DNA from: Folioceros fuciformis | Lineage: Eukaryota > Anthocerotophyta > Anthocerotopsida > Anthocerotales | Length of the DNA: 32,999 nt | Direction: 5' to 3' | NCBI GenBank assembly: GCA_049999805.1 | Contig: JBNGIO010005789.1 | Location: 41,443 to 74,441 of the forward strand | Part shown: one piece after another, positions 10,082-20,847 of the stretch | Numbering within the stretch: the first letter of the stretch is position 1 | Layout of the letters: each line of letters begins with the position of its first letter | The notes under the pieces: generated by a model | Told to the model about the DNA's origin: nothing | What the model saw: the letters and a program-made list of their open reading frames with translations, nothing else | Databases searched by the model: none | Made by a program: the position numbers and the translations under genes

Positions 10082-12266
10082 ATGGTAATTCTCAAGGCTT
10101 GCTCTAGGATTGCTGCCAGCGTTGCAGATCGGGGGTTGGAGCACAATCACATGGGCCTGGGCCTGCTGTCCACGTCTCCCCAGCTCGCGATAGCCCGCAG
10201 CCTGGTCCTTCAGAGGGGACATTATGGGGATGTGAGAAGGCTCAGCTGCAGCAGAAGCAGAGGCGGAATCAGCAGAAGCAGGCATGCAGTTGTGTGTGAA
10301 TTCTGTGTTTTGCTGCCCAGACCCCGACCCAGGAGAAGATGTTCCGTTTCCGTTCCAGCCCACCAGTTTGTGGGTCGCGCGGGGAGGATCTGCAAGAGGA
10401 AGTACGGGCTTGGTGTGGTTTCTTTTGCCGCATTGTCGTCGTTTGCAAGTGGAGAGGAGGGAGAGACGGCCGGTCAGGGTTTAGAGGATGTGGTGGAGGA
10501 TTTTGAGTCGATTTCCAGCGAGGAGGCCCAAGTCTTCATGCACAGTGGGAGCAGCAGTAGCAAGCTGGGAGCTGCCAGCAATGGAGCGAGCAGTGCGCAC
10601 ATGAAGATGGCAGGGGAGGCCGATGCCACTGGCGGGATGCAAGGGATGGCGGAAGCCTTCAATATTTCGTCACGCACGGCAGTGGGGATCACTGGGAGCA
10701 TAGCGGTGGCAGCGTTTGTGGTGCCCATTTTCCTGCAGTCGTCGGCTGCTGGGTTGACGCTCAAGACTCGGGTCCTGTCGTACGCCACGCTGCTGTTTGG
10801 GTTCTACATGGCTTGGAACATAGGAGCGAACGATGTGGCGAATGCAATGGGGACATCGGTGGGTTCTGGTGCACTCACGCTGCGCCAGGCAGTGCTCACG
10901 GCCGCAGTACTGGAATTTTCTGGAGCCTTCTTGGTTGGATCGCATGTCAGTCATACAATGCAGAGTGGGATCTTGGTTGCTGATGTGTTCAAGGGACGAG
11001 ATTCCATGCTGTTTTCAGGGATGCTAGCATCCCTAGCTGCTGCTGGGACGTGGCTGCAGGTATGTGTATCTCTTGCTGCCTTTTTTGGGCTGCTTCCTGC
11101 TTCCAGATCTCGGGGCTCTGACTCGCTGACGTCTTGTTGGGATGGCAGGTTGCATCGTTTTACGGATGGCCTGTGTCAACAACCCACTGTATCATTGGTG
11201 CAATGGTGGGCTTTGGGATTGTGTATGGAGGAATTGGAGCTGTTTATTGGACGTCTTTAGCCCGTGTAGTTTCGTCATGGGTTGTATCACCACTCATGGG
11301 CGCTGCAGTCTCCTTCGTCGTGTACAAATGCATCCGTGTGGTAGGATTTTCAGCTGTGAGCATATCAAAGGATTGGAAACTGATGCAAGGCCAGTTCGTT
11401 TGGTGGGCTGACCTTAATTGTGTTTCTCTTGTGATCAGTTTGTGTACAGGGCACCAAATCCAGGTCAGGCAGCAGCTAAAGCTGCTCCACTTGCCGTCTT
11501 TGTTGGTATCACAGCTCTATCGTTCACAACTCTGCATGGGTCTGGAGACCCCCTGATTGCTGTGGCCAAAGCTTTGGCCTTTGGGTTATTGGGTGCAGCT
11601 GCTATCAGCACGGTCATTAACCAGCAAGTAGGTCAGCTTCTTGGGGACTATTGTGAACTTCCTTCCCCGTCTGACGAACAGGAAAACAAAAATTTACGAC
11701 GTTTGAGCTTGAACTTGCTAGCCAAGGTTGGAGGTCCGACTGGGACTCAGTTGAGGATTGTATACAGTATATTCGGGTATTTGCAAGTTTTGTCTGCTTG
11801 CTTCATGTCATTTGCACATGGGGCAAATGATGTTGCCAACGCTATTGGACCAATCTCAGCTGCTTTGGCAATACTTCACGGCAGCAGTGGGCAGGTGGGC
11901 ATGTCAACGGAAGTGTTAGCTTGGGGTGGATTCGGTATTGTGGCCGGCTTGTTAGTTTGGGGATATCGGGTGATTGCAACAATCGGGAACAAAATCACAG
12001 AATTGACTCCGACGAGGGGATTCGCTGCAGAGTTTGCAGCTGCCACTGTGGTTGTGGTTGCTTCAAGGCTGGGGCTGCCCATTTCCGCTACACATACCTT
12101 GGTGGGCGCTGTCATGGGAGTGGGGTTTGCCAGGGGCCTCAACAGTGTTCGAGGTGAAGTGGTCAGGGAGATTGCGGCATCGTGGCTAGTCACAGTCCCA
12201 GTAGGAGCCATTCTTTCCGTGATGTATGCATCTGTTCTCGTCAGGTTGATCCCTTCCCTGGTATAG
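10082..12266 (+). CDS. PHT2;1: Plastid-type PiT family phosphate transporter (PHT2;1-like)
   Basis: Exons 10082-11059, 11149-11340 and 11439-12266 give 665 residues. The protein is a PiT-family phosphate:cation symporter. Both family signatures are present: GANDVANA at about 248-255 and again at about 518-525, each in a hydrophobic half of the protein. Hydrophobic segments occur throughout from about residue 217. The first ~140 residues are rich in R, S and A and poor in acids, consistent with a plastid transit peptide. In Arabidopsis the homologue resides in the chloroplast inner envelope and imports phosphate. I chose the ATG at 10082 because the same frame further upstream has no ATG. The product is longer than the Arabidopsis protein, mainly in the N-terminal part and the loop before the second signature. 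Splice junctions fit the conserved [10 protein letters not shown] and APNPGQAA segments. Confidence 0.95.
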
Positions 12267-13130
12267 AAGGCCGTGTTCCCTTTCCCGTTTCCATGGGATG
12301 CAGAAGGCCTGGTGGGGATTGCATTGTTCACGCCAGGAAATCGGGAAGATCCTCTTCCTGACATGCTTAAGGTACTCAAGGGGCTGGGAAATCAGCCAGT
12401 TGCATCTTACAGGACGTGCAGTTTCAGACTCGCATCTGCGTGTTATGGCGGGAGTTGTGATCAGAACGAATTCAGATTCTGGAGCAGGGCCTTTGAACGA
12501 ATTAGTCGATTCTAACAAGCTTTCCTAACATTGTGTTCCCGTGGAGAGACTGTCGATCAAGGCAGCAGACTATCTTGTAGATAATTTGATTCTTCTTTAT
12601 GTTTTGACTGATTATCCAAGTCCCCCTGACCCCTCCCCTAATCCTTGGCACTTAGTGGGTTCAAAGCTCGAGGCTGCTCTGATCTGCATGTTGATCCACT
12701 TTCTGGTCGTCGACAAGTTCGAGAAAAAGTTGTCATGTGTCGTGAGTCACTGCCTACTGTAAGATGTCACACCGGGATACACTGTTTTTCATGGTGAAAG
12801 AACTTCGATGTCTCAAGTCTCTTTCGTACAACACGAATCCCGCCTTCTGCACAGTGTGTCTTACTGGTGGTAAAGATTTCTGTGTAATCACAACATGAAC
12901 CGAGTGCTCTAGCCGAGATGATTTGTGTGTGTCCAAAGCAAGCGAGCTATCCAAAGCTACCTGTCATGTAGCTGTTGCTGTGTTTGAATCTTCTGCATGT
13001 CGGAGTAATCTCTTCAACTTCTTCTGCCCGGACTCCATCATACGAATTGCCCCGTTGGAAGGTCGAATTGGAGATGCGAATATTCCAACACAACATCGTA
13101 GCTTGCTCTTCACCGCAGGCTGCTTATCAA
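12267..13130. other. 3' flank of phosphate transporter, no gene recognised
   Basis: Only short, unrecognised frames occur. Part of it must be the 3' UTR of the phosphate transporter. The duplicated PPR sequence begins immediately after it. Confidence 0.5.
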
Positions 13131-13795
13131 TATTGTTACGGTAGACCCTTACAACTGCAACAGCCAGCTGCAAATCGATGCCCTCGGTACCCATCCCTTA
13201 CAACAATGTCCATTAATTCAAGCCTGGACATGATCTCCGTGGAGGTGTAGTAGTCACTGCACGTGCGTAGATTTTTGGTTACAATCCGATTCGTGCCCAT
13301 GGGAGTGTTCAAGAGACCGTACGCCAGAGCTAGCTTTCCAGCGTGCCCACAAAGGAGGTCTTCCTTCTCCTTCTCGCATTGTAGCTTCACGACCAAATTT
13401 GTGTGTGAGGTCAGTAGACGCCTTCCTGCTTTAGACGAGCATTAGCCCTCTCTACCTTCAGCAAGATCCTCTCCTTTCTCCCACCAGAAATCTCTGTACC
13501 TCGTCGCTCACCACAATGCTTGCCACTGCAGGTTTCCTGTTAGCTCCTGCAGCCCTTCTCTGTGTCTCAATTCTGTCTACATCGGCCCACCTGCATGCGT
13601 CTGCACAGGCATTGGCCATAAGCACACAGTCCGGTCTCCCCTGGGGTCCAGCCTAACAATGCTTTCAAAACAACACACAGCCCTGCCCTGCCCTGCCCTC
13701 TGCCTCATCTACACGGCCAGCACGCCAAACAAGATCAATCATGCAGGTGTAATGCATAGTGGGTCTGATGCCGATCCCATGCTGTTCCCTTCCCT
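13131..13795 (-). pseudogene. Truncated, decayed DYW:KP PPR copy (E2-DYW part)
   Basis: On the minus strand this matches the 3' end of the intact PPR gene (3219 to about 3960) along its length. An open piece at 13136-13396 still reads as a DYW domain ending CSCKGLP, and further upstream the KP box survives as RKPAVASI. It is broken in several ways. The catalytic HAE has become HAG, CSDCH has become CSDYY, frames shift between pieces, and roughly 130 bp corresponding to about 3775-3850 and beyond have been replaced or lost around a (CCCTG)n run near 13680-13700. No PPR repeats are recognisable past about 13795. It is therefore a partial segmental duplicate that cannot make an active editing enzyme. 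It lies 0.87 kb beyond the phosphate transporter stop, convergent with it. Confidence 0.9.
13678..13702. repeat. (CCCTG)n short repeat at pseudogene deletion point
   Basis: Several CCCTG units sit where the pseudogene loses alignment to the intact PPR gene. They probably arose by slippage or imprecise repair at the deletion. Confidence 0.7.
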
Positions 13796-14054
13796 GGAGA
13801 CGCACCAATTGGTTGGGATACAAAACAGGTCCGGTTGCCAAACTGTGGCCATCGTTCAGGCACCGAGGTCGGATGTGTCTGACAGCCTACAGCAGAGTGC
13901 CGAGGTACGACAGTGGGAGACCAAGCTTGCTATGCGGGCCTGTAGGTGGTTTGAAGGCGAATGGACAGACATACGAGCTCTCCAAACTCCAGCTCCCTAA
14001 ACCCTGAATCAAAGAAGAAGTAAAAAATTGTATAAATCTATAATTTAGTCTATA

Positions 14055-15235
14055 ATGGAGAACAAGCTGGTGAGCTACGAGACGATGAACGCGGCGGAGG
14101 AGGGGGAGATTTACAGACAACAGGTGGAGGTTCACAAGCGAGCGGCAGAGCATGCGAAGGGCCTCCGTGGGCAGCTGGAGTTGCAATTATGTAGCATGTC
14201 TTGTTCAAACTCTATCTGCTGTGGAGCACCTGTCGCAGGAGAACATGGCAATGCTAGGGAGATTGCAGCAGGAAGAGGGCCGCCGAACCAAAGTTGAATT
14301 GAAAGTTGGCAAATTAATGCAAGAGGTTCGTTGCTTGGGTTGTCGTCGCGTAAATCCTCGAGATGGCCTGTTAATGCCATTGGAGTCTTTTGACATAAAT
14401 TGTGGTTGAAACCTATGGAATGCTTGCACGTAAGCGACTTGAGAAGTAGGATGAAGGAGTCAGAAGACATAAGTCTAAGTGCAATTGCAAGACCAGGTGA
14501 AGCTTACGATTCTTATGCCTTCGATTGCAAGACCAGGTGAAGCTTAGCGTGGTCCAAGAATCGTAAGCTGTGGCCGATGAGCTGGTAGCGCAAGCAAGGT
14601 TGATTTCGAGGACAGCAACTGGGTGATAGACAGTTGCCTCTTTACCCATCAAGGAGGAGGAGGGGATGGATGGGGACAAGTTGAAGGGGAAGGGGCTTGC
14701 AATCGACCCAGACTAGCTTTGCCAGCTCTTGGAGTCGTACCATAGTTTGCAGAAGAAGTACGACGACTTGCAGGAGGAGGTGAGGAAGCTACATGCAGCC
14801 ACTGCGCCTACGCCTAACCCTGCCTCAGTAGGCAGCGACGAGTCGGTGAGATCCTTGACCCGGTATAAAATGCTGGAGGGTGAGTTGGAAAAACAGCGGG
14901 ACATGCACCAAGAGTTGGAAGACATGCTGGAGCAGTGGCAAGGTGGTGCGCTAGTAGTACCATCCTCCGGCTTGGGATCTCGGTTGGAGGAACTCTTGAG
15001 CCAAGAGGAGAGTCGTATGTTGGTGGGAGAGGCCAAGATCTAAGTTCTGACTCATGAGGTTGGAATCCGTCTATCAACTCACCTCACCTGGTCTTCCTTG
15101 CAAGTTCTTCTCAGATCGGGACCTAAATCATCAATCACTATCATGCTTTTGTGTGCCAGGTAGAAGAGTTGCAAGCAAGTAGAATGAGCAAGTCGGATTT
15201 GAAGACCAGCTCGGGACTGTTGGGGCTCTTGCCTT
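14055..15235 (+). pseudogene. Fragmented coiled-coil protein gene, family not recognised
   Basis: Several plus-strand pieces read as charged, heptad-rich coiled coil: from the ATG at 14055 (ENKLVSYETMNAAEEGEIYR...), about 14205-14324 in another frame (LSQENMAMLGRLQQEEGRR), about 14440-14478 (LRSRMKESED), about 14715-15043 (LLESYHSLQKKYDDLQEEV...LEKQRDMHQELEDML) and about 15160-15230. A TATA-like AT-rich stretch (14030-14053) precedes the first ATG, so this may be a multi-exon gene. However, the first two pieces change frame without room for a normal intron. The 14480-14570 section contains direct and inverted duplications, and the last pieces end in stops. I lean towards a decayed gene. I cannot name the family; structural or cytoskeletal coiled-coil proteins are possible. 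Confidence 0.4.
14484..14569. repeat. 23-bp direct repeat interleaved with 14-bp inverted repeat
   Basis: The 23-bp word starting ATTGCAAGACCAGGTG occurs at 14484-14506 and again at 14524-14546. A perfect 14-bp inverted repeat, AGCTTACGATTCTT, pairs 14501-14514 with 14556-14569. The structure looks like a templated local duplication inside the coiled-coil remnant. Confidence 0.9.
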
Positions 15236-16140
15236 AGCGCAAGCGATAATGCTCTCTTCTGGCTTTGGAGCTTGGTTTGAGATGATGCTTATCCCTCTGT
15301 TTGGTCCGTTTCCTACGTGAATACCTGAAATTCTTGGACCACGATTTTGGAACAACCTGTGCCTCCACTTTTCGAACCCGACGCATTAGGACGACGGGTA
15401 TCTCATGACTACAGGACACCAGCAGATCCTCTCTGTTATAGTATCTGTATATTGGAAGGATGCATCCCAAGCTCGCCTTTAAAATTAGGTCCGTAGCTGT
15501 GAAATGTGCACTCCACCAATTCTCTCCAGCCAGGACACAATCTCCTGGGAGACAAGAGTAGGATTTCATGAGAATTTCATGAGATGCTCAAACCGGTCGG
15601 ACACAAGCTCTTGACAGGAGGAGGATTTCATTACATGCCCTACATAGAATAGAGCCAAAACTTCCGAACACAAGGTCTAGACAGGATAGCAGGTTTTCAT
15701 GAAATGGGCAAGGACCAAGAGTAGGTGAACTCTCACATGCGCCACCCAGAGGAAGGAACCTCATCTGGGTTTTTGAGAAATCCCAAAGTCTGGATGGCCC
15801 ACGATGTGGATCCGTGGAAGGAGAAGACCGCATTGATTTGCATGAAAGTTTGATGCTCACGTTGTAACATGCTGACAGGCGGCATGTGTGCGGCGTACTT
15901 GAAAAGTTCGTGTCCTCATGGACCGATCCAAACCCCATGCGCTCTGATTTTTGACACTAGCGAGATCACCGAGGACACACTAACCAAACGAGAACTAGGT
16001 TCTAAGTGTGGTCTTATCCCTCGGACGAAGATGAGTTTTTATGTTATTCGTCCCGTGTGTTAATCGACTACACAGGTAACTGTGCGTAGCGGTCAGTGTA
16101 AAGGAGTCAGTCACGACCTGTTACCGGCCTGTCATACCCT
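15236..16140. other. Intergenic, no gene recognised
   Basis: Frames on both strands are short and unrecognised. A loose direct repeat (CACAAG..CT..GACAGGA followed by a TTTCAT word) occurs near 15600 and 15670. Nothing else stands out until the eS28 promoter. Confidence 0.5.
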
Positions 16141-16160
16141 GGCGCTTTCTCCCGGCCGAC

Positions 16161-16168
16161 TAGGGTTT
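16161..16168 (-). promoter_or_regulatory. Telo-box (AAACCCTA) in eS28 promoter
   Basis: The complement of TAGGGTTT lies about 105 bp before the predicted 5'-leader splice site of the eS28 gene. Telo-boxes are established promoter elements of plant ribosomal-protein genes, so the position is as expected. Confidence 0.6.
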
Positions 16169-16272
16169 TGGGGGGCCTCGTGCGTGAAGGTCATAGTTGC
16201 AGGCCGTCTCGGAGGCTGCGCTGAGTGAAGCGTATTCAGTCTTCCGCCCGCTGCACCGCGTTCCTGCCGCCG

Positions 16273-16377
16273 GTGAGACCTCTGCGTGAGCTTCTCGTAA
16301 TGTTTGTAGGGGAGGGGTTTTGCTGGCGTTGTAATTTTTTATCCCCTCGTCATGTGTGGATGTTGGATCTGGTGCAG
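16273..16377 (+). other. Predicted intron in the eS28 5' leader
   Basis: A strong donor (CCG|GTGAGA) and a pyrimidine-containing acceptor (GGTGCAG|GAG) bracket 105 bp that end 13 bases before the ATG. Leader introns are common in ribosomal-protein genes. The size matches other introns in this window. No transcript evidence is available. Confidence 0.55.
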
Positions 16378-16390
16378 GAGTCTGTAAGCC

Positions 16391-16588
16391 ATGGACTCAT
16401 CTGTGAAGCTGGCGGTCGTGGTCAAGGTGATTGGGCGCACGGGATCCAGGGGACAGGTCACCCAGGTGCGGGTCAAGTTTCTGGATGATCAAAACCGGCT
16501 GATCATGAGGAACGTAAAGGGACCGGTACGAGAGGGTGACATTCTGACTCTGCTGGAGTCGGAGAGGGAGGCAAGAAGGCTCCGGTGA
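16391..16588 (+). CDS. RPS28: 40S ribosomal protein eS28
   Basis: A single exon encodes 65 residues beginning [21 protein letters not shown] and ending [10 protein letters not shown], which is the complete eS28 protein with its strongly conserved RTGSRG and [13 protein letters not shown] segments. It is a structural component of the small cytosolic ribosomal subunit near the mRNA exit side. Length is the usual one for the family. The ATG is in good context (AGCCATGG) and is preceded by a predicted leader intron and a telo-box, typical of co-regulated ribosomal-protein genes. Confidence 0.97.
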   Translation: MDSSVKLAVVVKVIGRTGSRGQVTQVRVKFLDDQNRLIMRNVKGPVREGDILTLLESEREARRLR

Positions 16589-17057
16589 TGCGGGTTCTAG
16601 TATACTAGCCGTTGCGAGGGGCTAGGGCTATGGACGGAAGAAGTCCTTTTCTTAATTGGCGACCTGAAAGAGCACGGTCGGAGCTGTGGACCGTGGTTAG
16701 GAGTTTCATGGTCAATAGGCTGAGGCGTCGGGAACATTTTGTTTCTTGTCGTGAATTATTCTGCTGGTTGCGTGGAAAGTCAGCCAGAGAAATTTAGGAA
16801 TGTGATTTGGCGGGTTGTTTCCGTTCGAATTCATGGCGTGCTGGGTACACGGTTTGGTGATTTAAAGACGATTGCGTGTTATGGTGTCTCAGATTCGGTG
16901 ATTAGGGTTTGCTTCTTTTGATCTCCTTGATGCACCTTGTTCACTAGAGTAGTAGCAGGCAAGTTAGGCTGTTTCAGTGGTGGATAGCAAGTGGAGGTGA
17001 TGAAACAAGTTATATGGACTTTCCACTGAACAGGTCCACTGAACAGGGAGGGGATGT
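16589..17057. other. 3' flank of eS28
   Basis: No gene is recognised. A TTAGGGTTT telo-box-like word occurs at 16902-16910. The beginning of the minisatellite (diverged copy) may extend back to about 16980. Confidence 0.5.
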
Positions 17058-17560
17058 GGACATGATGAGGCTGTTTCGGATCCGCTTCGTCACCATTTCT
17101 GCTCAGATCTACCTGGTGATGGTGTGTGCACTGACTGTGTAGGATAATAGTGAAGCAGCTGGGCCCCAACTGGACTTGACGATACAGAAAACTATTGACT
17201 TCCCACTGAAACTTTTCATGCGGACCTCATGAGGCTGTTCCTGATCCATTTCTGATCAGCTCTTCCAGGGGATGGTATGTGGAGTGACGGGTGTAGCATC
17301 ACAAGGAAGCCCTGAGGCGCGAACTGGACTTGATGAAATAAAAATTGTACTACTCGTCGCTGACACTCGTGTGTGGACCTTACGAGGGTGTTTCTGATCC
17401 ATTTCTGCTCAGTTCTAAACGTGTTGCTGTTGGGACTGACAATGTAAATGACATTGAAGCAGCTGGGTCCCAACTGGACGTGACGAAACAGAGGACCAAT
17501 CTTTGACCGCTAGCCGTCCCATGTGGACGTAACCAGGATGTCTCTGCTCCATTCACGGAG
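17058..17560. repeat. Degenerate ~150-165-bp tandem minisatellite
   Basis: A phrase like GGAC..(A/T)..GAGG.TGTT..TGATCC followed by ATTTCTG.TCAG starts at 17058, 17222, 17375 and 17525, giving spacings of 164, 153 and 150. Units end in GCAGCTGGG(C/T)CCCAACTGGAC, best seen in copies 1 and 3. Frames beginning MGPSCF on the minus strand appear twice only because of the repeat. Confidence 0.8.
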
Positions 17561-18334
17561 ATTACTTTTGTGTGCCCGAGTAGTGTATTTTGGCGTTATT
17601 CAACGAGTTGGATGTCCACTGTCAGGGAGCTATTGGTCTCTTCTCTATCCCGTAGTGTACGTCTCGTGGTCAACACTTGATCCGATTCGTTGTATACAGC
17701 ATTGTCAGAACCCCCTCTGTCTGAGCTCTCCTGTGGTTGCTTCTGCAGGGCTCGGAGCGAGTGGGCAGACTTTCCAAATATCAACAAATTCTGGGTGCAT
17801 GGATTGTGAGAATCAAGCGTGTGCCATTATGCCATATGAGCGAATGCGGGAAGGGTTGCAGGAATATTTGGCAGCTGCAGCACTACGTAAAGACCATATT
17901 TTGGTTTCCAGCTTCCGGCAATGCTTTCGTGGCTGCTGTCCGACATTGCGCAAGCGGTGGTTGGCATCCAGACACACCAACCTTTTGATATTAGAAGAAA
18001 TTCACTTGCGATTACAAAACTCCTTTCTTACATAGATTGCGGACAACGCTACGCAAAATGAATAGGGAGGCTTAATTGGGTGTGATACCCACACCGGATC
18101 GTCCAGCCGAGTGTCTCCTACTCTTCAGGTCCATACCAACCACATGCTCGCGCAATAATCGATCAGCCTACGTCGCTGGACACCAAAAGAAACGCATGGC
18201 CAAATTTCCTGGCATTGCACATGCATTGCGGTGGAATCGCAATGCAGCAATCTCCTTCCCGGAGCTCAAAGAAATGAAGAGATGGAAGAAACTGGTTAGA
18301 ATTGTAGACGCATTGGTGAAGGGGAAGGCAGTTT
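17561..18334. other. Intergenic, no gene recognised
   Basis: A plus-strand frame of about 170 codons overlaps this stretch (17523-18035), but it begins inside the minisatellite, is rich in rare residue runs and resembles nothing I know. Part of the region near 18300 is probably the 3' UTR of the minus-strand AP2 gene. Confidence 0.45.
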
Positions 18335-19021
18335 TCAGTCCCACAAGCCGGGATCCCAGGCAGCGTCGTCATCGTCGTCGTCAAGGCATGCCTCGTCGTA
18401 GGAAAGCGGGCAGCTGTGATCCAGCAGCATCGCCTGGGCCATTCCTTTGAGCACATTATGCATGTCGAAAATGGAGTCCTCGTCCAAGTACTCCGGGCAG
18501 GGCTGCGGCTGCCAATCCAGGACCTCCTTTTGCTCTGATTGTGTTTCCTGGGAGCCCGATGCGCCGGCGGATTCCTCTTCCTGCAAGCGACTCGAGCCAC
18601 CTCCAGAATCTCCCTCGCCGGCCCTCCGCCCATCACGGTGCAGCGTTCCCGAATCCGACGCGTACCGGGCCGCTGTGGCCTGGATGGATTTGGGCGACAT
18701 GGAGGCCGGGCAAGGGAGAGATGTGCGGCATTCTGGGAAATTGAGCACGGCCTCCGGGCCCTTGAGGCAATGGGCGGCCACGTCGTACGCCCGCGCGGCC
18801 ATCTCCGGGTTGGTGAATGAACCCAGCCAAATCCTCGACTTCTTCCTGGGCTCTCGAATTTCCGAAACCCATTTCCCCCAGCTCCTCCTTCGCACTCCCC
18901 GGTACACCGGATGCCTCGTCTCCGCATCTGCTGCCGTCGGCCTCGCACGCCTCCGTACCTGCCCAGCCCCCTCCGTCCCCCCGATGCGGATCCCGGTCCC
19001 GTTCCAATCTGACCTGATCAC
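18335..19021 (-). CDS. AP2/ERF transcription factor, DREB-type (start codon not found)
   Basis: The frame encodes one AP2 DNA-binding domain, from [16 protein letters not shown] through [18 protein letters not shown] to AVLNFPE. The [17 protein letters not shown] core with V and E at the DREB-diagnostic positions places it with DREB factors, which bind DRE/CRT elements GCCGAC. A serine/glycine-rich linker and an acidic C-terminal region ([20 protein letters not shown], then a run of six D, ending WDPGLWD) look like an activation domain. Family members are usually intronless nuclear proteins of this size. The oddity is the beginning: between the in-frame TGA at 19034-19036 and the AP2 domain there is no ATG. 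The true start may lie upstream across an intron I cannot place, or the gene may be damaged. The coordinates given are the open frame only. Confidence 0.8.
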   Translation of the reverse strand: MIRSDWNGTGIRIGGTEGAGQVRRRARPTAADAETRHPVYRGVRRRSWGKWVSEIREPRKKSRIWLGSFTNPEMAARAYDVAAHCLKGPEAVLNFPECRTSLPCPASMSPKSIQATAARYASDSGTLHRDGRRAGEGDSGGGSSRLQEEESAGASGSQETQSEQKEVLDWQPQPCPEYLDEDSIFDMHNVLKGMAQAMLLDHSCPLSYDEACLDDDDDDAAWDPGLWD

Positions 19022-19052
19022 TTCTATCTCAGCTCACATTCTCCGAGTTCCT

Positions 19053-19196
19053 CGAAGCTTCTTCGCCTTTGGCCAGTTGTTCATGCTTCGAAGCTTCTTC
19101 GTTCCTGGCCAATTCCACATTCCTCGAAGCTCCTTCGATCTTGACTAATTCTGCATTCCTCGAAGAGTTTTCGTTCTTAGCCTATTCCCGCTTTCA
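19053..19196. repeat. 36-bp tandem repeat, four copies, upstream of AP2 gene
   Basis: Units starting CGAAGCTTCTTCG begin at 19053, 19089, 19125 and 19161, an exact 36-bp period. The first two are closest and the fourth most diverged. On the minus strand the array is open for about 45 codons in the same frame as the AP2 gene and reads as a charged 12-residue repeat (consensus like SRNVELARNEEA). A TGA at 19034 separates it from the AP2 frame and a TAG ends it on the far side. Confidence 0.9.
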
Positions 19197-19387
19197 TGGA
19201 AGCTCTTGGGGCTCTGCTCCCCTTGCGCTGTATGGCTCGCTCTTAGCATAGTAAGACTTCTTCATGTTACTCCTTGCAAGCCCATGGCTCGCTCCTAGGA
19301 TCCTGAGACTACTTTCTCATGCCAAGACGACCCCTTTGCCGAGTGAAAAAAGAGTCTTCTCCACATTCTCCTCTGTCAAGGCTTAAC

Positions 19388-20847
19388 TCAGCTGGTTGCA
19401 TCCACTTCAGCCCACATACTTTGCGTTGGGACTTGCTGCCTTGCTGCTGCCTCTATAGCGTTCTTCCTAGCCAAGAGGGCAGCACTCAACGTTGGAGGTA
19501 GAAAATCCTTCCCTCTGTACAGGAGAACGAATCCCTTACACCTGGAGAGCACAACACCTCCGGTGAGCCGCTGCAACTCGTCAACCATAGCCCAAAGGCT
19601 AGAGCAAGGCAATTCCGGCTTCGCAGCGACTTTGGCAACTTCACATGTTTCCCACAACTCCAGGATGGCAACGGCAACAAACTCCAGCTTATGCACCTTT
19701 CCTTCAGCACCAAAAAGACATGTCAGTTAGGGCACGAGCACATCCAGATATCTTGCTAGGACCGGCCTAAGGAACACCAGAAATCTCACCCACAACAATG
19801 TGAGGAGGCAGGATGTTATTGGCTCTCCTCAACAAGGTCTGCTCATTGCGGCTCAAATCGTTTGTGCTGCCGCAAGGCAACAGTCTGAAGGGTCTCCTGT
19901 ACTGTTGAGCAGGAGGCCCGGTAAGAAGATCCCCGTCCACTGGAACAGGGTGTGCGCCCAGCCAGCCATGGTAACGAGGCCCAAGCCCCTCCAGCACATC
20001 ATTCACCTCCACTTGCCGAGGACTCAGACGTTCCGCAGGCCTCCAGTCAGGATTGTAATCCTTTCCACGGTACACAATCACCACCCCCTCCGACCTCCAA
20101 ATCACACTTCCTCCAGTCTTCCTCTGTCAAACAACAGCACGCAGCGCACCATGAAGACGAAGCTTCCGCTGAAGCTCACGAGGAGACGAGAAACCGAAGC
20201 CATAAAACCAGACTCACTTCCAGGTCATCCGCAATGTGACGCATGTCGGCAGCCGCTGGACCGTGGCACCTGACCTTCACCACCTCCGAGCTCCGCCACA
20301 CATTGTGAGTAATTTGCACAACTCCTTCCGTCACTCCGAGTCTGCCGATTTTGAAAGAATGCTTCAGGGAAAGACCAATCGTCTGCAACCTCCTGAGCTC
20401 CGTCTGTGAAGGACTGTATGCACCACCTTCCCCACCTTCTGCAACCACATTCTCAGACGCTGCCACGGAGAGAGAAGCGCCAGCGCCAGCAACATCTACC
20501 ACACCCAAATCCCCGACAGCGCTGAGCACCGGCAGCAGGTCCTGGTTAAGCCAGCCGTTCCTCTGCGACAAGAGAGAGCCTCCAGCACGCCCACACCGGG
20601 CTTCCATGGACGGAACCTGGACCACCAGCTCCTTCTCCACCGCACTCCCTTCTCTCCCCCGCTGCTGCAGCTTGGCCAGAACCCTGGCCAAGGCCGACGG
20701 TGGCTCGTCTGCAGGCGCGCTGAGGGTGGTGGTGGTGGTGATTGCCCTACTACGACTGCTGCCTCCGGAAGCTGCCACAACAGAGCGGGCGAGAAGAGAA
20801 GATGCTCCTCCGCCTGGCCATCCCAAGAGACATAGGGTCGACGCCAT
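19388..20847 (-). CDS. CRS2-associated factor-like CRM-domain protein (organelle group II intron splicing)
   Basis: Predicted exons, in order of translation, are 20218-20847, 19790-20123 and 19388-19701, giving 425 residues. Two CRM RNA-binding domains are visible. The first (about 157-235) contains THNVWRSSEVVKVRC and TGGSVIWRSEGVVIVYRGKDY, and the second, in exon 3, contains LWETCEVAKVAAK and LTGGVVLSRCKGFVLLYRGKDFLPP. Between them, the DWRPAERLSPRQ and GLGPRYHGW segments and FRLLPCG are typical of the CAF1/CAF2 group, which assists splicing of organelle group II introns, in plastids together with CRS2. The length is close to the shorter, mitochondrial CAF proteins. The N terminus (MASTLCLLGW, then S/A/R-rich) looks like a targeting peptide. 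Whether it goes to plastid or mitochondrion is undecided. The gene shares a 96-bp divergent promoter with the phosphopantetheinyl transferase. Confidence 0.9.

Noticed and set aside
17523-18035. Plus-strand frame of 170 codons
   Set aside because: It begins within a minisatellite copy and its product resembles no known protein.
18163-19148. Long frames overlapping the AP2 gene in other frames and on the plus strand
   Set aside because: They are GC-driven shadows of the AP2 coding sequence; only one frame carries the domain.
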